In this document: piece after piece, positions 48,201 through 57,947 of the stretch
Layout of the letters: each line of letters opens with the position of its first letter
Numbering within the stretch: position 1 is the stretch's first letter
DNA from: Euryodendron excelsum
Taxonomy: Eukaryota; Streptophyta; Magnoliopsida; Ericales; Pentaphylacaceae
Length of the DNA stretch: 64,000 bases
Direction: 5' to 3'
Assembly: GCA_033060915.1 (NCBI GenBank)
Contig: CM065394.1
Location: 18,506,501 to 18,570,500 of the forward strand
Position numbers and translations under genes: made by a program
Notes under the pieces: generated by a model
The model's database searches: none
Told to the model about the DNA's origin: nothing
The model's input: only the letters and a program-made list of their open reading frames with translations

Positions 48201-48668
48201 CCTGAAAAGGAAACATTTTCGAACCCAATATTCTTGAAAAGGAAACAATTTAAAAATCAAATCTTCCTAAAAATGAAGCATTTCCAAATCCAATCTTCTT
48301 GAAAAGGAAACATTTCCAAATCCAATCTTCTTGGAAAAGAATCATTTTCAAAATTTAATCTTCCTAAAAAGGAAACATTTTTCAAAGTCCAACCTTCCTA
48401 ATAAGGAAGTCTGTCAAAGCCAAACTTTCCTAAAAAGGAAACACTTTCAAAGCCAAACTTTTCTGAAAAGGAAACATTTTCAAACTCAAACTTTCTTAAA
48501 AAAGAAACTTTCTAAAAATGAAAATTTTCTAAAAATAGAAACCCATTTCAAAATTTCAACTCTTTCGGACTCTTGCCCGAACTACGGCTGAACTGAGCCT
48601 CTCTAAGAAAGTACATAGGCAACCCTTCATGAGATGCAATCACAACTCTTTTCAAACTTCCAATTCCA
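45237..48668 (+). repeat. LTR C, related family, 3' truncated
   Basis: Starts TGTTAGAACCCCATTTTGGCC, a diverged form of the TGTAAGCACCCC start. It contains a GTCAACYC short repeat at 46.17-46.31 kb, palindromes and TATAAATA (46.50-46.71 kb), a pyrimidine tract (47.7-48.5 kb) and a diverged conserved box (~48567-48652). The U5 end is missing; it joins a copia fragment near 48668. Confidence 0.75.
46502..46705 (+). promoter_or_regulatory. LTR C promoter module
   Basis: Diverged palindromes GCCACT-CTT-AGTGGC (46622-46636) and CCACTAAGAGTGG (46660-46672), then TATAAATA at 46698-46705. The order is as in the other LTR families. Confidence 0.5.
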
Positions 48669-49018
48669 CAACCCTTCAAGTCTATCCCATATTTCCTTAG
48701 CTGATTCACAAGTAAAAATGCGATTAAATTTATTAGGATCAAGAGCACAATATAAAATATTCATGGCTTTAGCATTAGATTGCAAAAACTTCAAATCATC
48801 CTCATTCCATTCAGATTCGAGTTTAGGAACTTCAACCCTTTCAACCTTCTTTGTAAGAGTTTTGGGACCATTTACAATAATTATCCACAACTCATAATCA
48901 ACATATTGTACATATATTCTCATTCTATTTTTTCAATAATTATAATTAGTGCCATAAATATAGGAGGTTTATTAGTGGATTGACCCTTACCTAGAGAGCT
49001 TCCAAAATTGGTTGCCAT
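48669..49018 (-). pseudogene. Ty1/copia gag, N-terminal fragment
   Basis: Starts at ATG 49018 (ATNFGSSLGKGQSTN). After a frameshift near 48930 it continues with MRIYVQYVDYELWIIIVNGP, LKFLQSNAKAMNILYCAL and FTCESAKEIWDRLEGL, typical of copia gag (UBN2-type). It is cut off after DRLEGL by fusion to LTR C; the rest of the element, including all of pol, is lost. Confidence 0.85.
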
Positions 49019-49058
49019 GGATCAATTCCTAGGATGTTAAGCAAATAGAAGAATACAA

Positions 49059-50522
49059 ACTCTGATACCAATTGTTGGCCCAAAACGCAACCTAAGAGAG
49101 GAGGTGAATTAGGTTTTTCAAAACTAATTGCAGTTAAGACTAATTAAAATTAATCTAAGCAATGTAACAATAATTCAAGGTTTATGTAATGCAATATAAT
49201 CAAGCAAGAAATGAAAGCAAAGCACAAAATGAGACACCAAAAATTATTGAGGTTCAACCACAACTTGTGGTCTACGTTCTCATCTCAAGATCCCCCTGAA
49301 GTCTTTTTTCACTATGCAATATCCAATTATAAGATGGAGGCTAGTTGAAGTGCCTAGCTCACTCTCCTTGAAACTTACACCCAAGCTTCAATGTCTCAAG
49401 AATTTTGTTCAAGATTTCTCAAACTTACACAAGTGTTTTTCTTAAACTAGAGAACACCCAAACTCTAATTCACAAGTGTATAGAAAATATACAATTAAAG
49501 TATGCACTCTCTATGAAGAGTAGATGAGAATTGAACAGCTCACTAAATGCTAACCCTTGAGGACAAAGAGAATATTCTGATGTATAAGGAATGTTCAACT
49601 CAAGATCATCAAATGTTGGAAGAATATTGTATCTCTTGTTAATAAATGTGTTTGGAGTCTTCTATATAAACCCTTTCATCAATTTGAGTCGTTAGAGGTG
49701 GTTGGGGCTTCATTTAATGCGAGATCAGACCAATATAACGTTTAAAAATATAATCGTCAGACCCAGGTGTCAACATCTATACTCCATGTGTCAACACGTC
49801 ATGATGTTATTTGGTCACTAGCTTGCGTGTGTTGACACCTCAAGACCATATGTCGACACATAGTGCTTATCCTTGGTCACTGCCTTCTATATGTCGACAC
49901 TTCAAGACCATGTGTCGACACCTGCAGTTACATTCCGTAAGTCTTGTCCTCTGACTTCATATGTCGACACCTTGAACCCATGTGTCGACACCTGTAGTGC
50001 ATTCTTTAAGTCTTGCCTTCTGGTTTCATGTATCGACTCCTTGAACTCAGATATTGTCTTTTATGCTTTTCTTAGCCAAATTTCTTCAAATAATTCAAGT
50101 TCTTCAAGGGTGTTCACTTTGGGATATCAAGAAACTCTTAAATGATCTTCAATCAAGTGTAGTTACTTGAAAGAGCTCCAATTCAATTTTAGATAGAATT
50201 TTTTTTCTTGTTGATCAAACTTGAACAACCTTTGATGCCTTCAAGACCATCTTCTTGAATTTCTAATATATCTTCCAAAAGTTCGATGATTTCTTCTTTA
50301 AGCACCTTCAATCTCTTCAAAATCAATTCATTGGATTGATATTTGAATAGATGCCATTTTTCTCTATTTCTCGTTCTTAGCTTACTATGCATAAGCTTCC
50401 TTGTTATGCCATAATCTTTGATATAAAAAAAGCTTTTAAATCTTTGATTTATTTGCTATTTTTCTGCACATTAAATAAAGATATTAGATAACTAACATAA
50501 GATTTGGTTATCATTAAAATCA
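49059..50522 (-). repeat. Ty1/copia 5' LTR with PBS
   Basis: On the minus strand the LTR runs 50522 to 49073 (TGATTTTAATGATAACC ... GGGCCAACA, 1450 bp). A two-base spacer and a PBS TGGTATCAGAGT (49059-49070), matching initiator tRNA-Met, follow. Inside are repeats of ATGTGTCGACACCT at 49.77-50.04 kb. Confidence 0.8.
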
Positions 50523-51460
50523 AGGCACTGAATCAACGAAAACATTCAAGTATCGCCAGATGAGAGTGAGGAGGGCTGCTCGCTTGGGGGTAGGGAGATC
50601 CTGGTAGATAAAAATAGGTCGAGCGGGCTCAGTGGGAAGTGCTAAGTTCACCTCTTCAAGTTCTTGCTTCTGTGGGTATGGGCCATCTTGGAGACATTTA
50701 GGCGCAGGGAAGACTTCCTCGAGCCGGGGGGTGTCTTTGGGAGGCTTGGTGGCTTACCCAGGGCCAGAGGAGGTGGGTTTCATTTTCTTTTTCTTTTTCT
50801 TGTTCTTGCGGGTATGGAGATTGGGGAAAGGGCATAACAATCAGGAAGGAAGGAGGCACTTGGAAGATGTGCGTATGGAGGTTTAAGGATAAGGTCAACG
50901 TGACAACTGGCTGACCCTGCGCACCATCATAAGTGATAGACGAGCTTGTAGTTGGGTCTCCGGTACTTGGTGATAACAGGGGGGGTCTTCCCGCTGGGAT
51001 GGGGATAAGCGAGGGCACTCTAAGGGAGACGAGCTAGTGAAGCTTCGTCTTACACTAGCTCGGCCCAGCGTGGGATGGGGGTGCTTTATAAAGGGATAGG
51101 GACTGTGGACTCATCGACTTTATCGTAAAGGGACGCTACGACCATGTATGATTCTACATCGCGAAAAGGGTGGTTGGAAGCTAGGATTGTGACGACTTCA
51201 TTATCTCAAATGGCTTTAACACACTAATGGTAGGAGGAGGGGATGGCCCCGTATTTGTACAACCAAGTTCGTCCCAACATGATGTGGTAATTGGCATCAG
51301 TTTCAATAGCATGGAACTTTGTGCAAGAATGGATGGGTCCAACTCAGAGATTGACTCTTGTATATCCAAGGGATTGAGGAGCCTAGCAGGTTGGAAAGTG
51401 GTATAAAGTATGATGTTGATAGAGGCTCTTCCATACATGAAGCCTCGTTGGAATTCCATT
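50523..51460 (-). pseudogene. Gypsy pol start: retropepsin C-terminal relic
   Basis: Minus strand near 51180-51330 encodes DANYHIMLGRTWLYKYGAIP then SSYH-stop-CVKAI, the typical region after the retropepsin active site in gypsy elements (hxLGRxWL). It has premature stops and ends before RT at the copia boundary. The ORF at 51181-51459 is in a different frame and is a shadow. Confidence 0.6.
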
Positions 51461-51523
51461 TCTTATACGATTATCGGGACATAGAGTGGGCGGCTATGAG
51501 GGTAAGGGTAGACTCAGTCAACC

Positions 51524-53266
51524 TCAGAGAAAGTAATGGTGAGGTGATTTTCTTAGAAGGCTCAGCGGACGGGGCCGCTTGTGCTCACGCAGGGCTCGTC
51601 GTTCGCGTCGGCTGCGCAAGAGCGTCTTGGTGGCTGGGAGACCGAACTGGCCGAAGAAGTTCTTAAACTTCATGGATGATTGAAGGGTGGTGGCTCGGCG
51701 ATGCTCAAAGTCTAAATTATAGGTGCTAGGTTTGGCAATATGGCAAACAGATATTTCCTCAAGCTTATTCTGGTAAGAGATCATCATGACATCCTTGCCA
51801 TTGTCGCAGTGTTTTAGGAGGGGATCATTTAACACATTAGTATCTAAAAGTTGCAAGGTCTCTTCCTGTTTCTTTTTTAGAAAGATTTGCCAAAGAGCGT
51901 AACAATCTTTGGTGGAGTGGGTGGTAGTTCGATGGTCGATGCAGTAGCTTTCTTTAGCTCGATCCCATTCAGTGGGTTGCTTCTCCACCTCGGGGAGGGA
52001 AATCTGGCCGTCAACGACCCATGCATCTAGGAGGGTTGGTAGTTTTGATTGAGATAGGAAAAGGGCGAGCGTCATCTCCAAAGGGGTGCTTCCTCCTGCT
52101 AAGATTACCACGAGTCGGGCCTATCGTGGCATAAATTGTGGGCCTATGTGGAGGGCCGCCTCTCCATAGGTGGTGGGTTGGGGAGTGGGCTATGACTGGG
52201 GGCTAGTGTGTGAAGAATCTCTCACCACCATGCTGAGATTTCGGGTAGTGGTGAGCAAGCTTGCAAAGTCTAGGAATTTATGGTTAATCATGTGGATCTT
52301 ATAGCAGGTCTACATGCCTTTTATACAGACACCCACCAACTGTTTCTCATCTACTAGATCTTAAACCTCTAGGGCTTTCTCATGGAAGAGCCTGACGAAG
52401 GAAAGGAGACCCACATTGTCACTTTGTTCACAAGTCAGGTCAAATGGGGTGAGACGCTCATCAGCATAAAAGAATTTGGCTATAAATTTTTTGACCATTT
52501 CATCTTAAGAAGAGAGGGAGTATGGTAGTAAATTAGCATACCAAGTGTAGGCTCGATTAGAAAGGGATTTAGAAAACTCTCTCTGTCTTAGGTTGAGATC
52601 TATGGCGTGGATGCCGAGTGAGTCGACAAAACGTACGATGTGTTCTTTGGCATTGCCACGGCACCCATCAAACTTGGAAAACTGTGGAGCGGTATATTGT
52701 CGATGTATAGGAGAGACTAGATATATTCTAAGTATGGGGCAAAGGTTGAGCTCGCCATTGAATGACGCGCTAGAGCCCTGCATAACACACACATGGTCTT
52801 GCACTTGAGCCACTGTAAGGGAAGTCTCTTGGGGAAAGAGGCAACACGGCTGGAGTAATGTTGCTGGGGGATGCATTGTGGTGTTGGGAATGATGTTTGG
52901 TGTTCGATCATGGGTTGCGTTTTCTATCTCGGCAGTTTCGTGCTGAGTGGGCCCCGATCTAAAAGGGCCGAACCATGTCGGGGGCAGAGGGGTGGTAAAG
53001 CCAACCTGACCATTCTGCATGGTGCAGATGGTTTCCATGAGAGCCTATTGGGCTGTTATGAGGGTGAGAACATTGTTGTTAGGAGCACAAATCTGCTCAC
53101 CTTGAGTTTGGGCAAAGGCTAGAGCCTGAAGATTCGGGTCTTCAATTTGAACACCTTCATCAACCTCTACAATCTCCTGGTTGGTTTGTATTGTAGCTTT
53201 CTCTAAAGCCATGGCGTTGTGAGTGCCAGTCTTCCCCAGTGGAGTATTGTGTGTGAGGTGGACCAA
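51524..53266 (-). pseudogene. Gypsy gag, single frame broken by stops
   Basis: Three ORFs (53045-53266, 52505-53038, 51524-52111) share one frame, so ~1.7 kb of gag is intact apart from nonsense codons. Recognisable parts: YTAPQFSKFDGCRGNAKEH, FSKSLSNRAYTWYANL, MVKKFIAKFF (gag domain, ~52.45-52.73 kb) and YCIDHRTTTHSTKDCYALW (nucleocapsid-like, ~51.92 kb). A likely start is ATG 53212. The family differs from elements A and B. Confidence 0.8.
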
Positions 53267-54437
53267 GGGCTATAGATTTGACTAACCTAGTGCTCGTTTG
53301 GGAATTCCGGCAATCATTAACATGGCATGGTCTCCCGGAGGTGGCAAGGAAAGAACCAAGGGCAACCAAGAGAGAGAGAGAAAGGATCATGAGTGTGAGC
53401 CTGGGAGGTTGAGAGCATTCAATTCTGGTCTTAAGCCACAAATAAGCCGGCTATTTATAGTGAATGTGGTGGCTGATGTGGTGGGCACGTGACACCTTCT
53501 GATTGGACGGAATTTGGCACCATCATGGCCTAGAGCAGCCATGTTAGGGCTGTGGCTGCCTGATGGGATGTGAGAACAGTCCCAATCATTAAGCACTTGT
53601 CCAATCAGGTCACGCCACATGTCCCCCTCATTAAATGTGGATTAGACTTGCATTTAATGCATGTGATACATTCATTTAATGTGGGAATCTTGCACTTGAG
53701 TGCGTCTGGTGAGTGAAACTCTCTCTCTTAGTTAGCTGATTGGATGGGGTCCCCATGCGCCTAAGGGGCGAGTGGCTTAACGAGTCCCTTTGGTTCTAGC
53801 CTCCAATCCACATCTATGTGAGGTTCTGAGTGGTGGTGAGAAGAAGGATGTTGAGGCACAGGGCCTGTATTTAGCAAGTCTTAGAGGTTGCCTATATAAG
53901 GCTGGTCGGAGCCATGCAAGTGTGGAGCCTAGCTTAGGGGAACCCTGGAGACCACCTTCACGAGGTGGGGCCGAGGGGCTCTAGTGGAGCATTGACCTGC
54001 TGCAAGAGCGAAGGGGTGCAAGGGCACAGACCTACCACAAGAGTAGGGCGTGCTGGAAGAGGCACCGACTTGCTGCAGGAGTGAGGGGATATGAGGGCCA
54101 CCAACTTGCCGTAAAGAGCGAGGCACGCTAGAAGAGGTGTGGACCTGCTGTAAGGGCAAGGGGTGCAAGGGGCACCTGCCGCAAGAACGAAGCACACTAT
54201 TGACATTATGTTGACTTTGAGGTACCTAGGGCGTCTATGTGGTTTGCCAACTAGACGAGTGGGTTAGTCACGTGACGCTCATGGACATGAGTACCTACAA
54301 TATCAAACATGACTTTTACCCACCCCCAAGTTGGAGCTTTCATGGGCATGTTGACCACTCTCGCCGAATTATGGAGGAAAAAGAGGCTACATGCAAAAAT
54401 AAAGGATTAAACTTGAATCCCATTAATCTTTTGTTGA
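53267..54437 (-). repeat. Probable LTR/leader of the gypsy relic
   Basis: Lies 5' of the gag relic. It contains CT-rich DNA and a degenerate ~65-bp repeat at 53.99-54.19 kb (GACCTGCTGCAAGAGCGAAGG). LTR ends and PBS could not be identified, so this is by position only. Confidence 0.35.
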
Positions 54438-55330
54438 TTAAAAAAAAAAAAATTATGAATTCTTAAATTGGGTTCAAATCTAAATCAGACAAGTCTTAAG
54501 TTATCACATTTGAGTTCCACTTTTGAGTATTATGATTCAATTTAAATCTAAAAAGTATACTGCATTTAACTTTCTAAGTCAACTAAAATTTCTAAACGAC
54601 TGTTCTCGTACAATGTATGACCACAATAATTCAACTTGGAAGTTCTGATGAATCCAAACAAACAATTTGCTTTAATTTCTTATTAAATTTCTAGATCTAC
54701 TTAAATTTTAATTTTAACCTTTTTTGTTATAATAATACTTATGCTATTGTTTAAAAACACTTCCAACTCAACCTCATAACTTATATTCTTCCTACGTTAG
54801 ATACTTGTTTTACTTTCCCTAAAACAAAGACAAAATTAGTTGAGTTTAATTTTGCTATAGTCAACAAATTTTATAGTCAAGTAGTGTAATTCCAATTTAT
54901 ACTTTTTTATTTTAGTTTAAAAAATCAATACCTCTAACCTATGCATTGATAATCGATTCTATAGAACATTTTTTTGTAACTTTTTATAAACATTCCAATC
55001 ACGAGCTCGATTTGTACAAAATTAGATGACTAAAATTACTAAATAATATTGGTTTTCTGCATATGTGATCACTACAATGATACATATCAAATAGTAATTT
55101 CACATTTTCGCAAAATGCTAATTTTTATTTCAAAAAGTATTGACATTACATGGCAATAAGCACCAAATTTTCTATTCAAAAAAGAAAGAAAGATAAAACA
55201 AACGCCTTTTTGCCTAATCTAGGACTAGGATGATCCCGAACAGGTGTAAGGAAAGCCTTAACCCGGTTATGGCTTTACGGACCTGTTTGCCATCGTTAAC
55301 CGCTGGTGTGTTTCCCTGACTCAGGTTTTT
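54438..55330. other. AT-rich spacer
   Basis: About 0.9 kb of AT-rich DNA with poly-A near 54440. No coding region, repeat or TE end recognised. Confidence 0.6.
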
Positions 55331-55369
55331 TATAAACATAATTCCACAATTGGGGTGTGTTTTAACTTT

Positions 55370-55565
55370 ATGCTTGAAGCCAAGTTAATCGCTAATTGCA
55401 TTGGCGTTTTCAATGAAAACGCTAATCCAATTAGCGTTTTGTGGTATTCCACGCGTATAAATACTTGCATTAAAACCGCCAATTGAATTGGCGATTTTAA
55501 TGAAATCGCCAATTGAATTAGCGATTCATTAAAATGCCAATTCAATTGGCGGTTTTAATGCTCTC
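55370..55565. repeat. Cluster of CGCCAATTGAATTGGCG-type palindromes
   Basis: Several palindromes of 15-23 bp: CGCCAATT/AATTGGCG with one central base, a near-perfect AATCGCCAATTGAATTAGCG form, CCAATTCAATTGG, and weaker GCTAAT versions at 55.39-55.44 kb. They are joined by AT-rich linkers (TTTTAATG, TTCATTAAAA). Could form cruciforms; might be a MULE subterminal region, which cannot be tested here. Confidence 0.7.
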
Positions 55566-55608
55566 ATACCAGCAATCATATCAGCAATTCCCCAGGCAAT
55601 TCAAAACC

Positions 55609-56690
55609 CATAACTTTCAAACCGGGAACCCGATTGACGTGCCGTCAACTCCCACACGTCACTCGTGTCACACCAGTGCCTCTCGTCAAGTTTCGCGCTC
55701 CCCGGAGCCTTTCTCGCCATTTCAGTACCCCAATGGCCGAATTGGCATAACTCCGAAAACATCAATTCCGGAATTCCGAAACTTTGCATAACTTCCAAAC
55801 CGGGAACCCGATTGACGTGCCGTCAACTCCCACACGTCACTCGTGTCACACCGGTGCCTCTCGTTAAGTTGCGCGCTCCCCGGAGCCTTTCTCGCCATTT
55901 CGGTACCCCAATGGCTGAATTGGCATAACTCCGAAAACATCAGTTCCGAAATTCTGAAACTTTGCATAACTTCCAAACCGGGAACCCGATTGACGTGCCG
56001 TCAACTCTCACACGTCACTCGTGTCACACCGGTGCCTCTCGCCAAGTTTCGCACTCCCCGGAGCCTTTCTCGCCATTTCGGTACCCCAATGGCCGAATTG
56101 GCATAACTCCGAAAACATCAATTTCGGAATTTCGAAACTTTGCATAACTTCCAAACCGGGAACCCGATTGACGTGCCGTCAACTCCCACACGTCACTCGT
56201 GTCACACCGGTGTCTCTCGTTAAGTTGCGCGCTCCCCGGAGCCTTTCTCGCCGTTTCGGTACCCCAATGGCCGAATTGGCATAACTCCGAAAACATCAGT
56301 TCCGGAATTCCGAAACTTTGCATAACTTCCAAACCGGGAACCCGATTGACGTGCCGTCAACTCCCACACGTCACTCGTGTCACACCGGTGCCTCTCGTTA
56401 AGTTGCGCGCTCCCCGGAGCCTTTCTTGCCATTTCGGTACCCCAATGGCCGAATTGGCATAACTCCGAAAACATCAATTCCGAAATTCTGAAACTTTGCA
56501 TAACTTCCAAACCGGGAACCCGATTGACGTGCCGTCAACTCCCACACGTCACTCGTGTCACATCGGTGCCTCTCGCCAAGTTTCGCGCTCCCCGGAGCCT
56601 TTCTCGCCATTTTGGTACCCCAATGGCCGAGTTGGCATAACTCCGAAAACATAAGTTTCGGAATTCCGAAACTTTGCATAACATTTCAAA
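55609..56690. repeat. Tandem array of six 178-bp units
   Basis: Units begin near 55609, 55787, 55965, 56143, 56321 and 56499 and differ at only a few positions. Each holds AACCGGGAACCCGATTGACG, CACACGTCACTCGTGTC (short inverted repeat) and GGTACCCCAATGG. The overlapping 85-102 aa ORFs on both strands repeat with the unit and are not genes. Confidence 0.93.
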
Positions 56691-56807
56691 ACGAACCATG
56701 TTCATAAGTTCCGCAATGCCAAATATGATCCAAGCTCATATATATATATTATATGAAAACATAATAACTGATTTTACATTATACTGAAATAAAAAGTACA
56801 CCAAGCT

Positions 56808-57449
56808 TTATGGACCATGTTCATAACAACATAGCGGTTTGCCAGCAACGCTAAGACTACTTGGTAGATAGTTTTGAAAGTCATCGTCACCTTCTTCTTC
56901 TGAGAAGTCAGAAAGTTCTGGGTCAGAAACTAGCAATGGATCTTCAACGATTTCTAATATTCGTTGTGTTGGATCACCACAATGTTCCTTCGCTTGCTGT
57001 GTAAAATGATATCTATCCAACCTTCGTTGCATTTGATCAATCTCGCATTCAAGTGCTTTTATGACCTTGCTGTTACCTGATCGTCTATTGAACAACTTAG
57101 CTGAACAGGCCTTTGGGACACAAAGGCCATGCCATCGGCAATACATCTCTTGTTCACACCGTTTATCGAACAAGTCTTCCCACGGCGACCTTATGCATTG
57201 GGAGTCAGTCACCCCGCGGGGTGGACCTAATGACGCATCACCAATGAAGATGTGGCTGACCGGACCCATCGTATCGTGCATTAGGATTGGTTTATTAAGA
57301 AAACAACGCTTTCGGCCATACCATTTGTTACCGACTGGATCCATGTATGTATGCACCATATGGATGGGTGAGGATTGGTTTTCATCTCTGTCGCTGCTTC
57401 GAGCCGAATGACTACACGATGCCCCAAATAATCCTTTTCGCTTCGGCAT
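56808..57449 (-). CDS. Unrecognised ORF downstream of the PMD gene (possible third MULE cargo gene)
   Basis: 213 codons from ATG 57449 (PKRKGLFG) to 56808; an upstream in-frame ATG exists at 57515. I do not recognise the family. Visible features: a basic N-terminus; HMVHTYMDPVGNKWYGRKRC; a Cys/His-containing segment MYCRWHGLCVPKAC; a heptad-like stretch KVIKALECEIDQMQRRLDRY that could be a coiled coil; an acidic patch near the C-terminus (LSDFSEEEGDDDF). No stop or frameshift breaks it. It shares strand with the PMD gene and transposase and starts 499 bases after the PMD stop. Function unknown; a DNA- or chromatin-linked role would be a guess. Confidence 0.5.
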   Translation of the reverse strand: MPKRKGLFGASCSHSARSSDRDENQSSPIHMVHTYMDPVGNKWYGRKRCFLNKPILMHDTMGPVSHIFIGDASLGPPRGVTDSQCIRSPWEDLFDKRCEQEMYCRWHGLCVPKACSAKLFNRRSGNSKVIKALECEIDQMQRRLDRYHFTQQAKEHCGDPTQRILEIVEDPLLVSDPELSDFSEEEGDDDFQNYLPSSLSVAGKPLCCYEHGP

Positions 57450-57535
57450 GTTAGGAAGTGTGTATGGTTTAACACTTGTTTTTGTAATGGCATGACGTAT
57501 ATATAAGTAATACAATACAATGCATGAGTAAATGG

Positions 57536-57790
57536 TTCACGTGAATTCATTGGGATGCGAAACAAGACTTTTGTGCAGCCTTCACGTGAAGAGTTCAGGA
57601 CATGCCTTCACGTGAAGCTAATGCACATTTTATATTGAAATGACGCATCACTTCGTGCAGCCTTCACGTGAAGAGTTCAGGACATGCCTTCACGTGAAGC
57701 TAATGCACACTTTATATTGAAATGACGCATCACTTCGTGCAGCTTTCACGTGAAGAGTTCAGGACATGCCTTCACGTGAAGCTAATGCAC
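57536..57790. repeat. 82-bp tandem repeats carrying TTCACGTGAA palindromes
   Basis: About 2.6 units starting near 57574, 57656 and 57738. Each has two copies of the 10-bp palindrome TTCACGTGAA (G-box core CACGTG); with one outside, seven copies lie between 57536 and 57780. It sits directly upstream of the ORF starting at 57449/57515, so it may be its promoter (inference). Confidence 0.8.
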
Positions 57791-57947
57791 GCTTATAAAA
57801 AATTTGATACAAAAATGTATGAACTACAAAAATTTGATACATCCATAAACACGGGATACCAGAAATAACCATACTATTCGATTACATCAACAAATGTTCA
57901 ACAACTTCCTGAAAATGTACCTAATACAAAACCCATACCATCAAGTA

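Noticed and set aside
1..48660. Endogenous pararetrovirus (caulimovirid) origin of the repeats
   Set aside because: LTRs, PBS, purine tract, target duplications and gypsy-type gag are present; no viral movement, coat or RT domain seen.
51358..51666. Plus-strand ORF of 102 aa
   Set aside because: Antisense shadow of the minus-strand gypsy gag/protease relic.
55601..56679. Overlapping 85-102 aa ORFs on both strands
   Set aside because: They recur every 178 bp with the tandem repeat and have no domain.
57061..57411. 116-aa plus ORF
   Set aside because: Antisense shadow of the unknown minus-strand ORF 56808-57449, which is longer and collinear with the MULE genes.
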